From: Modicisalibacter ilicicola DSM 19980
GTDB taxonomy: Bacteria > Pseudomonadota > Gammaproteobacteria > Pseudomonadales > Halomonadaceae
Assembly: GCF_900128925.1 (NCBI RefSeq)
Contig: NZ_FQUJ01000002.1
Span: 34,856-98,855, forward strand
Length of the DNA stretch: 64,000 nt
Direction of reading: 5' to 3'
A model generated the notes under the pieces. That model did no database searches. It had not been told where the DNA came from and worked only from the letters and a program-made list of their open reading frames with translations. Positions within the stretch are counted from its first letter, which is position 1. Every line of letters starts with the position of its first letter. Of the stretch, positions 30,710 through 40,629 are shown piece by piece. The position numbers were made by a program, and so were the translations under genes.

Positions 30710-31242
30710 TGGGCCAGCTCGTCCACGGATTCCCGGATATCGTCCAGCGCCTTGTGGGTATTGCGCTTCTCGAAGCCCTTCAAGGCATCCGGGTTCCAGC
30801 GCTTGGCCAACTCCTTGAGGGTCGAGACGTCCAGATTGCGGTAGTGAAAGAAGTCGAGCAGCGCCGGCATTTCCCGTTCCAGAAAGCGCCGATCCTGATG
30901 GACGCTGTTGCCGCAGACCGGGGACGACCCCGGCACCACGTAGGTCTTGAGAAACTCCAGGGTCTTGCGCTCGGCGCCGGGGGCGTCCACACGGCTCGAC
31001 TTGACCCGATCGATCAGCCCGGATTGGCCATGCGTCCTGGTGTTCCACTCGTCCATGGCGTCGAGGATGCTGTCGGGTTGCTTGACGGCGATGACAGGCC
31101 CTTCGGCGATCAACTTGAGATCGTTGTCGGTGATCAGCGTCGCCACCTCGATGATACGCTCCTTGTTCGGGTCGAGACCGGTCATCTCCAGATCGATCCA
31201 CACCAGCAGATCCTTACGCGGCGTGATGGCTTGCTCAAACAT
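30655..31242 (-). CDS. orn: Oligoribonuclease
   Basis: Orn is the essential 3'-5' exonuclease that degrades diribonucleotides, including pGpG from c-di-GMP turnover. The 195-aa protein from the ATG at 31242 has the DEDDh motifs: [22 protein letters not shown], and [10 protein letters not shown] with the catalytic His and Asp. An earlier in-frame codon at 31302 adds an unconserved tail. It is divergent from rsgA across about 100 bases and overlaps queG tail to tail by 55 bases. Removing pGpG also ties it to the c-di-GMP-dependent systems in this window. Confidence 0.97.
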   Translation of the reverse strand: MFEQAITPRKDLLVWIDLEMTGLDPNKERIIEVATLITDNDLKLIAEGPVIAVKQPDSILDAMDEWNTRTHGQSGLIDRVKSSRVDAPGAERKTLEFLKTYVVPGSSPVCGNSVHQDRRFLEREMPALLDFFHYRNLDVSTLKELAKRWNPDALKGFEKRNTHKALDDIRESVDELAHYRETFLRMMASGSQDRA

Positions 31243-31341
31243 GTAAAGCTCCGGACAAGAGTAGTGGGGCGGACAGGGCCGCCGCCAGTGAATACAATGC
31301 AAAGGAATTATTCCCCATAGTGTACGCTCTATCGAGGTGGC

Positions 31342-32355
31342 ATGAGCAAACGCAAGCTATCGCGCCAGCAGCGTTGGCGGATCGAAAAGATCCAGGCCGA
31401 GCGGGCCGCCCGGGCCGACAAGCAGAGCGCTCGAGAGGCCGAAGCGCTTCAGGCTGGCGAGCATGGCCCCGAGGTTCCCGGCCGGGTGATCGCCCACTTC
31501 GGCCGCACCCTGGACGTTCGGGCCGAGGATGACGCCACGTTGCACCGTTGCCACCTGCGCGCCAATCTCGACGGGCTGGTCACCGGCGACCGGGTGATCT
31601 GGCGCCAGGCCCAGGACGGCAGCGGCGTGATCGTCGCCCGCGACTTCCGCGACAACGTGCTCGAACGTCCCGACCCTCGCGGTCAGCTCAAGCCGGTAGC
31701 CGCCAATATCGATCAGATCCTCATCGTCTTCGCCGTGGAGCCCGCCCCGTTCGCCAACCTCATCGACCGCTACCTGGTGGCCGCCGAGGCCACCGGCATC
31801 ACCCCGGTGCTGGTACTCAACAAGATAGACCTGCTGCCCGACGGGGGCGGCAAGCTCGGTGAACTGCTCACGCGCTACGAGGCGCTGGGCTACGCGGTGA
31901 TCCGCGCCACCGCCCAGAGCGAACAAGGCCTGGAAGCGCTGCATGCACGACTTCAGGGCAGGACCTCGGTGTTCGTCGGCCAGAGCGGCGTGGGCAAATC
32001 CTCCCTGATCGATCGGCTGCTACCGGACGAAGCTCTGCGCATCGGTGCGCTCTCGGAGGATTCCCGCAAGGGTACCCACACCACGACCACCGCACGGCTC
32101 TATGGCCTGCCCGGCGGTGGCGAGCTGATCGATTCGCCAGGCATTCGCGAGTTCGGGCTTGCCCACTTGGACGAGCAGCAGGTCACCGAAGGCTTCGTGG
32201 AGTTTCGCGACCTCCTGGGTCACTGCCGTTTTCGCGACTGCCGGCATCGGGACGAGCCGGGTTGCGCGCTACTGGCGGCCCTCGACCGCGGCGATGTCAG
32301 TCGAGAGCGCTTCACCAGCTATCGCCGCATCCTGGAAAGCCTGAAACAGGCCTGA
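31342..32355 (+). CDS. rsgA: Ribosome small-subunit biogenesis GTPase RsgA
   Basis: RsgA checks late 30S maturation and has GTPase activity stimulated by the ribosome. The 337-aa protein has a basic N-terminus, an OB domain ([14 protein letters not shown]), a circularly permuted GTPase domain (NKIDLLPD first, then [13 protein letters not shown] and DSPGIREFG) and a C-terminal zinc-binding region ([16 protein letters not shown]). The ATG follows GAGGTGGC. It is divergent from orn; the intervening bases include TACAAT (31293-31298) as a possible -10 box. Confidence 0.97.
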   Translation: MSKRKLSRQQRWRIEKIQAERAARADKQSAREAEALQAGEHGPEVPGRVIAHFGRTLDVRAEDDATLHRCHLRANLDGLVTGDRVIWRQAQDGSGVIVARDFRDNVLERPDPRGQLKPVAANIDQILIVFAVEPAPFANLIDRYLVAAEATGITPVLVLNKIDLLPDGGGKLGELLTRYEALGYAVIRATAQSEQGLEALHARLQGRTSVFVGQSGVGKSSLIDRLLPDEALRIGALSEDSRKGTHTTTTARLYGLPGGGELIDSPGIREFGLAHLDEQQVTEGFVEFRDLLGHCRFRDCRHRDEPGCALLAALDRGDVSRERFTSYRRILESLKQA

Positions 32356-32440
32356 CAGCGTCAGTCGCCGGGGTCCTCGAAGCTGTGTCATTATCTGCAG
32401 AGATAGTCACGACGTCATCCCGCAAGTGAGGAGCAACCTC

Positions 32441-33271
32441 ATGCATTCCGAACATAACCTGCTGCCGCTGATCGTCGAACCTGATCAACTCGCCGAACAC
32501 CTGGACGAGCCGCAGCTATTGATCATCGACGTGCCGCTCAAGGCGGAAAGCTACAGCGAAGGCCATGTGCCCGGTGCCCTGTTTCTCGACCACCGCCGGC
32601 TGATGCGCGGGGAAGGCGACGTGCCCAGCGACGTGCCCGATGAAGAGGCGCTGTCCCGGCTGTTCTCCTCCCTGGGCCTGACCCGGGATACCCATGTCGT
32701 GGCCTGCGACGATGAAGGTGGTGGCTGGGCCGGGCGCCTGCTCTGGACCCTGGAGCTGATCGGGCATACTCGCTACTCCTACCTGAACGGCGGGATCCAC
32801 GCCTGGCGTGCCGCCGGCCTGCTCCAGTCGACCGAGGCCACGCAGCCGCGCCCCAGCGACTACCGGGCAGAGATCCTCAACCCCGAGGTCATGATCGAGC
32901 GCGCCGAACTCGTCGATCGCCTGGGCGAGAAAGGCTTCGCGGTCTGGGACGCCCGCTCTCCCGAGGAGTATCGCGGCGAGAAAGGCAACAACAAGCATCT
33001 GGGGCATATCCCCGGCGCGATCAACATGGAGTGGACCGAGGCCATGGATCGCGAACGCGACCTGCGTATCCGCGACTATGCCGAACTCGTCACCGAACTC
33101 GAGGCTCAGGGCCTGACCCCGGACATGGAAGTGGTCACCCATTGCCAGAGCCATCACCGCAGCGGTCTCACCTGGCTGGTCGGCAAGGCGCTGGGGTTCG
33201 ACAAGATGCGCGGCTATGGCGGCTCCTGGCAGGAATGGGGCAATCGCGACGATACGCCGATCGAGAAATAA
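32441..33271 (+). CDS. Two-domain rhodanese-type sulfurtransferase
   Basis: A 276-aa protein with two rhodanese modules. The N-terminal one (about 15-135) is inactive in appearance, having DDEGGGWAGRLLWTL where the active loop should be. The C-terminal one (about 150-275) has HCQSHHRSG, a cysteine in the active-site loop. It transfers sulfane sulfur, acceptor unknown; thiosulfate or 3-mercaptopyruvate are possible donors. The ATG at 32441 is chosen since GAGGAG lies upstream and the earlier in-frame codon adds only five residues. It lies upstream of psd, on the same strand. Confidence 0.88.
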   Translation: MHSEHNLLPLIVEPDQLAEHLDEPQLLIIDVPLKAESYSEGHVPGALFLDHRRLMRGEGDVPSDVPDEEALSRLFSSLGLTRDTHVVACDDEGGGWAGRLLWTLELIGHTRYSYLNGGIHAWRAAGLLQSTEATQPRPSDYRAEILNPEVMIERAELVDRLGEKGFAVWDARSPEEYRGEKGNNKHLGHIPGAINMEWTEAMDRERDLRIRDYAELVTELEAQGLTPDMEVVTHCQSHHRSGLTWLVGKALGFDKMRGYGGSWQEWGNRDDTPIEK

Positions 33272-33310
33272 AGACGATGTTCATGCTACTTACCCAGGCA
33301 TGATTGTTCG

Positions 33311-33397
33311 CGCAGGCATGAAAGTCGACGTCAGCAATAGCGCTGGTACCAGCGCAGCAACAGAAAAGGCTATTGCGTGTCACTTTCCGTGCCTGCG
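33311..33397 (+). promoter_or_regulatory. Nested inverted repeats in the psd leader
   Basis: Three concentric inverted repeats lie between the sulfurtransferase gene and psd. The outer arms are CGCAGGCATGAAAGT (33311-33325) and ACTTTCCGTGCCTGCG (33382-33397), nearly complementary. The middle arms are GCAATAGC (33334-33341) and GCTATTGC (33369-33376), perfect. The inner palindrome is GCGCTGGTACCAGCGC (33340-33355). The inner and middle pairs share two bases, so they compete slightly. The whole can fold into a long stem ending 39 bases before the psd start. Confidence 0.6.
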
Positions 33398-33435
33398 TGA
33401 GCAAGCGCTACGCTATTTACTGGAAACCGATACTC

Positions 33436-34278
33436 GTGACTTTCGACAAGCTGTTTTCTCTTGCTCAATACCCGCTGCCCCATCATCTGATCTCGCGCCT
33501 GGCCGGCCTGGCAGCCGACTGCCGAGCACCATGGTTCAAGGACCCATTCATAAAATGGTTCATTCGCCGCTATGGCGTCGACATGAGCCAGGCAAAGGAA
33601 CCCGAGCCCACCGCCTACGACTGCTTCAACGACTTCTTCACTCGCGCGCTACGCGCTGATGCACGCCCCATCGGCGGCGGCATCGTATCGCCCGCCGATG
33701 GCTTCCTGTCCCAGTTCGGTGACATCGAGCACGGCACGCTGATCCAGGCCAAGGGTCAGACCTATTCGGTGACCTCGCTGCTGGGCGGCGACACCCGGCG
33801 TGCCAATCCCTTTCGCCAGGGCAGCTTCGCCACCGTCTATCTCTCGCCCAAGGACTATCATCGCGTGCACATGCCCGTGACCGGCACCCTGCGCGAGACG
33901 ATCTACGTGCCAGGGCGTCTGTTCTCGGTCAACCTGGCCACCGCCGACAATGTGCCGAGACTGTTCGCCCGCAACGAGCGCCTGGTGTGCATCTTCGAGA
34001 CCGAGTTCGGCCCCATGGCCATGGTGCTGGTGGGGGCCATGATCGTCGCCTCCATCGAGACGGTCTGGGCCGGCCAGGTCACCCCGCTCTCCAAGCAGAT
34101 ACAGACGACCCGCCTCGACAAGCCCATCGAACTCGCCAAGGGCGCTGAGATGGGTCGCTTCAAGCTCGGCTCCACGGTGATCCTGTGCTTTTCTCGCAAC
34201 GTCGATTTCCGTGATGGCCTGGGCGTCGACGACAGTCCGATGAGCATGGGGCAGACGCTGGGTGGCTTTTCTGGCTGA
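33436..34278 (+). CDS. psd: Phosphatidylserine decarboxylase
   Basis: Psd makes phosphatidylethanolamine at the inner membrane. The proenzyme cleaves itself at the serine of the LGST motif, here [11 protein letters not shown] near the C-terminus, to form the pyruvoyl group. Other family blocks are [33 protein letters not shown] and [11 protein letters not shown] at 33436 is preferred; it gives a 280-aa protein starting [11 protein letters not shown], colinear with E. coli Psd. An upstream TTG at 33373 would add a tail encoded inside the inverted repeat region. No membrane partner is encoded nearby. Confidence 0.96.
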   Translation: MTFDKLFSLAQYPLPHHLISRLAGLAADCRAPWFKDPFIKWFIRRYGVDMSQAKEPEPTAYDCFNDFFTRALRADARPIGGGIVSPADGFLSQFGDIEHGTLIQAKGQTYSVTSLLGGDTRRANPFRQGSFATVYLSPKDYHRVHMPVTGTLRETIYVPGRLFSVNLATADNVPRLFARNERLVCIFETEFGPMAMVLVGAMIVASIETVWAGQVTPLSKQIQTTRLDKPIELAKGAEMGRFKLGSTVILCFSRNVDFRDGLGVDDSPMSMGQTLGGFSG

Positions 34279-34375
34279 CCGCTTTCCGAATGGGCGGCAG
34301 GGCGAGTCGAGCGGATGTATGCGGCCATGGCATTCAAAAAGTCCGGCGCCTTACGTGAGCATGCACTAACCTTAT

Positions 34376-34399
34376 AACCCTCTTCATGCAAAGAGGGTT
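34376..34399 (+). promoter_or_regulatory. Hairpin covering the ribosome site of the molybdenum hydroxylase operon
   Basis: AACCCTCTT (34376-34384) and AAGAGGGTT (34391-34399) form a perfect 9-bp stem with loop CATGCA. The 3' arm contains AGAGGG, the only good ribosome site for the ATG at 34403 or 34406. When folded, the stem would hide it. No terminator T run follows. Regulation by folding is an inference. Confidence 0.55.
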
Positions 34400-34402
34400 A
34401 CG

Positions 34403-34894
34403 ATGATGGTGACACTCACGGTCAACGGCACCCAGCACAGCCTGGACACCGAGCCGGATACGCCCCTGCTCTGGGTGCTGCGGGACCAGCTCAATCTCAC
34501 CGGCACCAAATACGGCTGCGGCATCGCCCAATGCGGGGCCTGCACGGTGCACGTCGGCGGCCAGGCCATGCGCTCCTGTGTCACACCGCTGTCCGCCGTC
34601 CAGAATCAGGAAGTGATCACCATTGAAGGCCTCAGCGACGACGGCTTGAGCCACCCCCTGCAAGTCGCCTGGCGTGAGATCGATGTGCCGCAATGCGGCT
34701 ACTGCCAGTCCGGACAGATCATGGCGGCCGCCGCGCTCTTGGCCTCGAACCCGAATCCCACCGAGGAGGATATCGCCAGCTCGGTGAACAATCTCTGCCG
34801 TTGCGGCACCTATCTGCGCATCAACAAGGCCATCCTGCAGGCGGCTGAAGCCCGAGGCCAACATAAGAACCAGACCCAGGGAGAAGCCTCATGA
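34403..34894 (+). CDS. Isoquinoline 1-oxidoreductase-type small subunit (2Fe-2S)
   Basis: A 163-aa two-cluster ferredoxin-like subunit of a xanthine oxidase-family molybdenum hydroxylase. The N-terminal plant-type cluster motif is [14 protein letters not shown] with a fourth cysteine in MRSCVTP. The second, helical cluster domain has [10 protein letters not shown] and CRCGTY. It passes electrons from the Mo centre to an acceptor. Two adjacent ATGs (34403 and 34406) are possible starts. The stop overlaps the start of the large subunit gene by ATGA. IorA-like; the real substrate is unknown. Confidence 0.92.
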   Translation: MMVTLTVNGTQHSLDTEPDTPLLWVLRDQLNLTGTKYGCGIAQCGACTVHVGGQAMRSCVTPLSAVQNQEVITIEGLSDDGLSHPLQVAWREIDVPQCGYCQSGQIMAAAALLASNPNPTEEDIASSVNNLCRCGTYLRINKAILQAAEARGQHKNQTQGEAS

Positions 34895-37056
34895 TCACCT
34901 CACTGGAGATGTCAAGGCGGGGGTTTCTCAAGGCCAGCGGGCTCGCCGCCGGCGGTCTGGTGCTGGCCTTCCAGCTACCGCTCATTGTGCGTCAGGCGCG
35001 CGGCGCTTCGCCATCGGGCGGCACCCTGAACGCCTTCCTGACCCTCGATCCCGAGGGGCGTGTCACCTTCTTCAGCCCGTTCATCGAGGGCGGCCAGGGG
35101 GTTTACACCGCCCTGCCCCAGATCATTGCCGACGAACTCGATGTGGCGTTCGAAACGATCAGCGTCGAACAGGCCCCGGCGGGCGAGGCCTACAAGATCA
35201 TGTTCGGTGGTACCCAGCGCTTCACCGGCGGCAGCATGAGCGTGCGCTCCTCCTATACGGCGATGCGCCAGGCAGGCGCCGCGGCGCGGCAGATGCTGCT
35301 GCAGGCCGCCGCCGATCGCTGGGAGGTGCCGATCGGTGAGCTCGATACCCAGCCGGGCCGTGTCGTGCATGCCGCCAGCGAGCGCTCCATCGGCTACGGC
35401 GAACTCGCCGAGGCCGCCGGTGCGCTCGAGCCGCCTACGGATCCGCCCCTCAAGGACCCCTCGCGCTTTCGCTATATCGGCAAGCCCATTCAGCGCAATG
35501 ACAGCACCGCCAAGGCGAACGGCAGCGCCCAGTTCGCCATCGATGTGCGTCTGCCGAACATGGCCTATGCCGCAGTGAAACAAAGCCCGGTGCTGGGGGG
35601 CGACGTCGCCAGTATGGACGAAGCCGCCATCGCCGACCGTCCGGGGGTGATCAGCGTGGAACGCCTGCCCGGGGCAGTGGCGGTCATCGCCGACACCTAC
35701 TGGCATGCCCAGAGTGCACTCGACGCATTGCCGGTCGAATTCGAGAATGCCGCCGCAGCGGGACTGAATTCCGAGCAGCTCGCCGAGGAGATGCAGGGCC
35801 GCGTCGATGAGGCCGGCATGACCGCCGAATCCCACGGCGACGTCGAAGCGGCCTTCCTCGACGCCGAGCGCGTCATCGAGGCCGTCTACCAGATGCCCTT
35901 TCTCGCGCATGCCACCATGGAACCGATGAATGCCACCGCCGATGTCACCGCCGAGCGCTGCGAAGCCTGGGTGCCCAACCAGGGCGTGGATGTCGTGGTG
36001 CAGCAGATTGCCGAGATCACCGGGCTCTCGGCGGACAACATCACCGTCCATACCCCGTACATCGGCGGCTTCTACGGGCGGCGTTTCATCACCGATTACG
36101 GCCAGCAGGCCGTTCGCTTGTCCAAGGCGGCGGGGCGGCCGGTGCAGCTCATCTGGTCCCGCGAACAGGACACCCAGCACGATTACTTCCGTCCCATGGT
36201 GACCCTCAAGCACCGCGCCGCCATCGACGCCGAGGGCAAGGTGAGCGGCTGGCACGTCACCGTGGTCGGCGATGGCCCCTTCAAGCGGCTGATGCCGCAG
36301 TTCATGCAGGACGGCATCGACAGCTCGGCGCTGGAAGGCGTGACCGAACAGCCCTACACCATTGCCAATCGTCGCGTCGACTGGGTCAGTCACGACTACC
36401 CGGTGAAGATCGGCTTCTGGCGCTCGGTGGGCCACTCCTACAACGGCTACGTCACCGAGAGCTTCATCGACGAGATGGCCGAGGCGACCGCGACCGACCC
36501 CCTGGAATTTCGTCGCCAATTGCTGGGCGAGGCCCCTCGTTATCTGAACGTGCTCGACAGCGTGGCCGAGATGGCGGGCTACCAACCGAGTGTCCAAGAG
36601 GAGAACGGCCGGCGCTCAGCCTACGGCATCGCCCTGCATCTCTCCTTCGGCAGCATCGTCGGCGAGGTGGCCAAGGTCTCGATCGAGGAGGGTCGACCAC
36701 GGGTCCACAAGGTCTGGTGCGCCGTGGACTGCGGCTCGATGGTCAATCCGGATACCATCGAGGCGCAGATACAGAGTGGTATCTCGACAGGGTTGTCTCA
36801 AACCCTGCTGGAAGAAATCACCATCGAGAACGGCGAGGTGGTACAGAAGAACTTCGATACCTACCGGTTTTTGCCACCGAGCCTGATGCCCGATGTCGAG
36901 GTGCAGATCATCGAGAGTGGCGCCGAGATGGGTGGTATCGGCGAAGTGGGCACGCCGCCGGTGGCCCCTGCGGTGGCGAGCGCCGTCTACAAGCTGACCG
37001 GCCAACGCATCCGCCGCCTGCCCATGGCGCGTCATGACCTGACTGCCTCGGCGTAA
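34891..37056 (+). CDS. Isoquinoline 1-oxidoreductase-type Mo-binding large subunit
   Basis: A 721-aa molybdopterin-binding subunit of the IorB type. The N-terminus carries a twin-arginine signal ([10 protein letters not shown] followed by a hydrophobic run), so the complex is exported folded with its cofactor. Two aldehyde oxidase/xanthine dehydrogenase Mo-domain regions follow, with [29 protein letters not shown] and, near the end, [15 protein letters not shown] carrying the family's active-site glutamate. Electrons probably pass to a cytochrome or quinone acceptor encoded elsewhere. Translationally coupled to the small subunit. The substrate may be an aldehyde or N-heterocycle; it cannot be told from sequence. 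Confidence 0.92.
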   Translation: MITSLEMSRRGFLKASGLAAGGLVLAFQLPLIVRQARGASPSGGTLNAFLTLDPEGRVTFFSPFIEGGQGVYTALPQIIADELDVAFETISVEQAPAGEAYKIMFGGTQRFTGGSMSVRSSYTAMRQAGAAARQMLLQAAADRWEVPIGELDTQPGRVVHAASERSIGYGELAEAAGALEPPTDPPLKDPSRFRYIGKPIQRNDSTAKANGSAQFAIDVRLPNMAYAAVKQSPVLGGDVASMDEAAIADRPGVISVERLPGAVAVIADTYWHAQSALDALPVEFENAAAAGLNSEQLAEEMQGRVDEAGMTAESHGDVEAAFLDAERVIEAVYQMPFLAHATMEPMNATADVTAERCEAWVPNQGVDVVVQQIAEITGLSADNITVHTPYIGGFYGRRFITDYGQQAVRLSKAAGRPVQLIWSREQDTQHDYFRPMVTLKHRAAIDAEGKVSGWHVTVVGDGPFKRLMPQFMQDGIDSSALEGVTEQPYTIANRRVDWVSHDYPVKIGFWRSVGHSYNGYVTESFIDEMAEATATDPLEFRRQLLGEAPRYLNVLDSVAEMAGYQPSVQEENGRRSAYGIALHLSFGSIVGEVAKVSIEEGRPRVHKVWCAVDCGSMVNPDTIEAQIQSGISTGLSQTLLEEITIENGEVVQKNFDTYRFLPPSLMPDVEVQIIESGAEMGGIGEVGTPPVAPAVASAVYKLTGQRIRRLPMARHDLTASA

Positions 37057-37112
37057 GTCGAGCCATGGCCATGGCGAGCGGGTGAGGCTGGTCGCTGGAG
37101 GTCGGTTACTTG

Positions 37113-38084
37113 TCAGCAGATCGCTGTGGCAAACGCCATGACCTCCGCCACGCTCCGCTTGCCCAGGGCCAGTTGGATCAGGCGGTCGACACCCAGGGCC
37201 ACGCCGCTGCCTTCCGGCATGCCTGCGTTGAGTGCGGCCACCAGGCGCATGTCGACATCGACGAGCGGCTTGCCGGCTTTTTCACGCTCGGCGTTGTCCG
37301 CGGCGAAACGCGCTGCCTGCTCAGCTCCATCGGTCAGCTCGTCGTAGCCATTGGCCAGCTCGAGCCCTTGCACGTAGGTCTCGAAGCGCGCTGCCACCTC
37401 GGTGCCATCTTCCGGATCGTATCGCCGCCGGGCGAGGGCTGCCTGGCTGGCCGGGTAATCGACGATCACGTCGATGCTCCCGTGGCCCAGTGTCGGCTCG
37501 ATGACCAGGCTCATCAGCAGGTCCAGGCAATCGTCCCGCGGACTATCGGCCATATCCAGATTGCCATGCTCGCTCGTCAAGCGGCGCAGTTCGTCGAGCG
37601 GCGTGGTGAAGGGATCGATCCCGAGGTGTTCACGAAACGGCTCGCGATAGCGGCGCAGCCGACGAGGGCCCGCGTCGGGCAGCAACAGCCGAATCAGCGC
37701 CTCGGTCTCGTCGATGAGATCCGTCAGTGAAAACCCCGGGCGATACCACTCGAGCATGGTGAATTCGAGGTTGTGGCGCTGCCCAACCTCGCCATCGCGG
37801 AAGCTGCGGGCCAGCTGGAAGATCGGCCCGCTGCCTGCCGCCAGCAGGCGCTTCATGTGAAATTCCGGCGAGGTCTGCAGCCACAGCCGTTCGCGCCCCG
37901 CCGGCGTAGTAGCGGTCAAGGAAAGCGAATCGAGATGCAGGTCCGTGCTGCCGGCATGGCCGAGCAACGGGGTCTCCACCTCCAGCACCCCGCGCTCGGC
38001 GAAGAAGGCGCGAATCTCGGCCAGGCAGCGGGCGCGTTGACGCAGCGTCTCGATAGTGGCGGTGGGCTGCCAGTCGTTCAGCAT
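37113..38084 (-). CDS. epmA: Elongation factor P--(R)-beta-lysine ligase
   Basis: EpmA is a class II lysyl-tRNA synthetase paralogue that attaches (R)-beta-lysine to a lysine of EF-P. The 323-aa protein has only the catalytic domain: VETPLLGHAGSTDLHLDSL, LQTSPEFHMKRLLAAG, FRDGEVGQRHNLEFTMLEWYRPG and the C-terminal GVALGVDRLIQLALG. The missing N-terminal anticodon domain separates it from LysS. It lies downstream of efp on the same strand, with a structured repeat between them, and epmB is nearby, so the whole EF-P beta-lysylation set is here. Confidence 0.96.
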   Translation of the reverse strand: MLNDWQPTATIETLRQRARCLAEIRAFFAERGVLEVETPLLGHAGSTDLHLDSLSLTATTPAGRERLWLQTSPEFHMKRLLAAGSGPIFQLARSFRDGEVGQRHNLEFTMLEWYRPGFSLTDLIDETEALIRLLLPDAGPRRLRRYREPFREHLGIDPFTTPLDELRRLTSEHGNLDMADSPRDDCLDLLMSLVIEPTLGHGSIDVIVDYPASQAALARRRYDPEDGTEVAARFETYVQGLELANGYDELTDGAEQAARFAADNAEREKAGKPLVDVDMRLVAALNAGMPEGSGVALGVDRLIQLALGKRSVAEVMAFATAIC

Positions 38085-38168
38085 TTTGAAATTTGCTCTT
38101 GGCTACCAAAAAGACCACGCTTGATCGAGCGTGGTCATTAGTAAAACTGTCGTGATCTAGAGCGTTAT

Positions 38169-38317
38169 GAGCGATGGCAAGGGCTAGACCCGCTCCAGGC
38201 GGGTCTTCGCATTTCCCACATCCATGTGGGTCACAAAGCGAAACCAGATGAGTCAGCGGAGTTTACTTTAGTAAATGAGCATGACGAATCTGGTTTCAAC
38301 GCCGGATCGCCGAGCGC
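38169..38317. repeat. Constant-core, variable-arm inverted repeat, copy B
   Basis: Between efp and epmA. The core GCGGAGTTTAC, short spacer, GTAAATGAGCA (38255-38282) is enclosed by perfectly paired arms GAAACCAGAT (38240-38249) and ATCTGGTTTC (38288-38297), with a further GTCA/TGAC pair inside. The left end GAGCGATGGC and right flank AACGCCG.ATCG.CGAGCGC match copy A at 51955-52054. Two extra hairpins sit in the left part: AGACCCGC/GCGGGTCT (near 38186) and CCCACAT/ATGTGGG (near 38215). Confidence 0.75.
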
Positions 38318-38337
38318 AATAGCTATAATCATGACAG

Positions 38338-38904
38338 TTAGGCGCGGCTGACGTATTCCCCGCTCCTCGTATCCACCTTCAACACCTCGCCCTGGTTGAT
38401 GAACAACGGCACCTTGACTACCGCACCGGACGAGAGCGTGGCCGGCTTGGAGCCACCCTGGGCGGTGTCGCCCTTGAGCCCCGGGTCGGTCTCGACCACT
38501 TCCAGCTCGATGAAGTTGGGCGGGCTCACGCTGATGACGTTGTCATTCCACAAGGTAACGGTATAAGGCACCTGCTCCTTGAGCCACTTCTCGGTGTCGC
38601 CCAGCGCCTTCTTGGCCACCGGATACTGCTCGAAGGAGCCATCGGTGCGCATGAAGTACCACATGTCACCGTCGTTGTAGAGGTACTCCATTTCCAGGTC
38701 GAGCACATCCGCGCCTTCCAGGGACTCCCCGGACTTGAAGGTTCGCTCCCAGACGCGGCCAGTGATCAGGTTGCGCAGCTTGACGCGGTTGAACGCCTGC
38801 CCCTTGCCCGGCTTGACGAATTCGTTCTCGACGATGTTGCAGGGGTCGCCATCCAGCATCACCTTCAGACCGGCCTTGAATTCGTTGGTAGAATAGTTCG
38901 CCAT
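38338..38904 (-). CDS. efp: Elongation factor P
   Basis: EF-P relieves ribosome stalling at polyproline stretches. The 188-aa protein has the three-domain EF-P layout: KOW-like N-terminus with the modified lysine in [10 protein letters not shown], then [13 protein letters not shown], and the C-terminal [21 protein letters not shown] is the form used by EpmA/EpmB-dependent EF-P. The divergent epmB starts about 75 bases upstream and epmA follows downstream, a complete modification module. Confidence 0.98.
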   Translation of the reverse strand: MANYSTNEFKAGLKVMLDGDPCNIVENEFVKPGKGQAFNRVKLRNLITGRVWERTFKSGESLEGADVLDLEMEYLYNDGDMWYFMRTDGSFEQYPVAKKALGDTEKWLKEQVPYTVTLWNDNVISVSPPNFIELEVVETDPGLKGDTAQGGSKPATLSSGAVVKVPLFINQGEVLKVDTRSGEYVSRA

Positions 38905-38978
38905 GCTTCCTCGCTAATGATTCGGACGCGGCAGGCACGAGCACACCGCGGCAATGAACTCACTTTTTGGTGCGACAG

Positions 38979-40019
38979 ATGATAACCCGAAGCCCGGCCA
39001 CTTTGCAGCGCGTTATCCCTACCCAGGCCTCGACGGATACACCAGGCTGGCAGGCTCAGCTCAGTGGTGCCGTTCGCGATCCTCATGTGCTGCTCGACCG
39101 GCTAAAGCTCGACCCGAATTGGCTACCGGGCGCCGAGCGCGGCCATGCCCTGTTCGAGGTGCGCGTGCCCGAGGCCTATCTGGCCCGCATCCGCCCCGGG
39201 GATCCCGCCGACCCGCTGCTGCGTCAGGTGCTGCCCCTGAATGCCGAGACCGACAGCGTCAGAGGGTTCGTCAGCGACCCACTGGAAGAGGCCGAGCACA
39301 GCCCGCACCCCGGCCTGATTCACAAGTATCCGGGGCGGGTACTGCTGATCGCCAGTCCCACCTGCGCGATCAACTGTCGCTACTGTTTTCGCCGTCACTT
39401 CCCATACAGTGAAAATTCGCCGTCGCGGGCGCAGTGGGATGAGGTGCTCAATTACCTGCGCGTCGACCCTTCCATCCAGGAAGCGATTCTCTCCGGCGGC
39501 GACCCGCTGGCCTCCAGCGACAAGCGCCTGGCCTGGCTGGTCGAACGCCTCGACGAGATTCCTCATTTGAAGCGTCTGCGCATCCATACCCGGCTGCCGG
39601 TGGTGATTCCCGACCGGATCGACGACGCACTGCTCGGCTGGCTGAACGCCACGCGCTTGCAGAAGGTCGTGGTGCTGCATATCAACCACGCCAACGAGAT
39701 CGATGATGCGGTCGTCGATGCCTGCGCTCGCTTGCGAAGTACCGGCGCGACCCTGCTCAATCAGAGCGTGCTGCTGCGCGGGGTGAACGATGACGTCGAG
39801 ACCTTGGCCACCCTGTCGGAGCGGCTGTTCGAGGCCGGCGTGCTGCCCTACTACCTGCACGTGCTCGACCCGGTGACGGGCGCCGCTCACTTCGACGTCC
39901 CCGACGACGAGGCCATCGCCCTGGTCGATGCCCTGCGCGAGCAGTTGGCCGGCTTCCTGATGCCGCGGCTGGTGCGGGAAGTGCCAGGAGAGAATAGCAA
40001 GACGCCGCTGGGTGGATGA
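38979..40019 (+). CDS. epmB: EF-P lysine 2,3-aminomutase
   Basis: EpmB is a radical SAM, PLP-dependent enzyme that converts L-lysine to (R)-beta-lysine for EF-P. The 346-aa protein has the SAM cluster motif CAINCRYCFRRHFPY, then SGGDPLASSD and RLPVVIPDRI. The ATG at 38979 is used; an in-frame TTG at 38967 adds only four residues. It is divergent from efp. No hydroxylase gene for further modification (EpmC) is seen in the window. Confidence 0.95.
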   Translation: MITRSPATLQRVIPTQASTDTPGWQAQLSGAVRDPHVLLDRLKLDPNWLPGAERGHALFEVRVPEAYLARIRPGDPADPLLRQVLPLNAETDSVRGFVSDPLEEAEHSPHPGLIHKYPGRVLLIASPTCAINCRYCFRRHFPYSENSPSRAQWDEVLNYLRVDPSIQEAILSGGDPLASSDKRLAWLVERLDEIPHLKRLRIHTRLPVVIPDRIDDALLGWLNATRLQKVVVLHINHANEIDDAVVDACARLRSTGATLLNQSVLLRGVNDDVETLATLSERLFEAGVLPYYLHVLDPVTGAAHFDVPDDEAIALVDALREQLAGFLMPRLVREVPGENSKTPLGG

Positions 40020-40086
40020 AGACAGTAGCGGAGGCCTTTGCTTCATCGATACTGAGCGGGTCACAAGGGCACAGTAAAAGCCAACT

Positions 40087-40479
40087 TTATAGCGTCTCGG
40101 GAAACAGCATCAGCAGGCCACCGAGCAGTAGGAACATGACGCCGCACAGGAACCAGGTGGCATAAAGCCACACCAGCAAACGCTCTAGACGTCGCGGCGG
40201 GTCGTTGACTGCAATCTGAGCCAACTCACGAGCGTAGCGTTTCTGAACGTAGCGGGTATTGGAAAATAGAATCACCATGCCATATTCGGCCATCCTGCCC
40301 TGAGAGAAAGGAAGCCCCTTGAGGCATAGGCGCTCACCGCCAAGCCTGCCCACGCCGTAATACTCGTCCGCTTCATCGATCTTGAAGAGAGAGACCACCA
40401 TGGTGATGAGCGTCAATCCAAAGCCCACCAGGCCGAAGAAAGAGCCGCTGAATATCACGATGGTTTCAATCAGCTCCAT
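40087..40479 (-). CDS. Putative immunity protein 3 (two-helix membrane protein)
   Basis: A 130-aa protein with two hydrophobic segments (about 5-30 and 100-125) flanking a conserved middle (KIDEADEYYGVGRLGGERL, then LPFSQGRMAEYGM). It is closely similar to the first immunity gene (41166-41555), sharing NDPPRRLERLLVWL and LLGGLLMLFPE. The start at 40479 is chosen by alignment with its paralogues. It overlaps by 14 bases the detached effector tip upstream. It probably resides in the inner membrane and neutralises a pore-forming tip. No database family was recognised. Confidence 0.7.
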   Translation of the reverse strand: MELIETIVIFSGSFFGLVGFGLTLITMVVSLFKIDEADEYYGVGRLGGERLCLKGLPFSQGRMAEYGMVILFSNTRYVQKRYARELAQIAVNDPPRRLERLLVWLYATWFLCGVMFLLLGGLLMLFPETL

Positions 40480-40588
40480 TGGTTTTTTCCTCGCCGTAAA
40501 TTCTTGTAAACAATCCACCCCCGAACTTGGCTCCGACTTGTCCTCCTACTTTTTCACCAGCCACCGCGCCTGCTCCCGCACCGATCAT
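40466..40588 (-). pseudogene. Orphan effector C-terminal tip 3
   Basis: A 40-codon frame not found by length-limited gene calling. Its product, MIGAGAGAVAGEKVGGQV and onward, matches the last part of the upstream 536-aa effector at 23 of 27 aligned residues (GAxAGEKxGGQVGxKFGxG then LFTRIYGE). An in-frame TGA lies two codons before the ATG, so it is cut off from any delivery domain. It overlaps the next immunity gene by 14 bases, exactly as the complete effector does. It is interpreted as a displaced toxin tip kept with its immunity gene. Confidence 0.75.
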
Positions 40589-40629
40589 GTATCAACGCGT
40601 GCCCCTCGCTCTAAAACGATTCAAGATAT

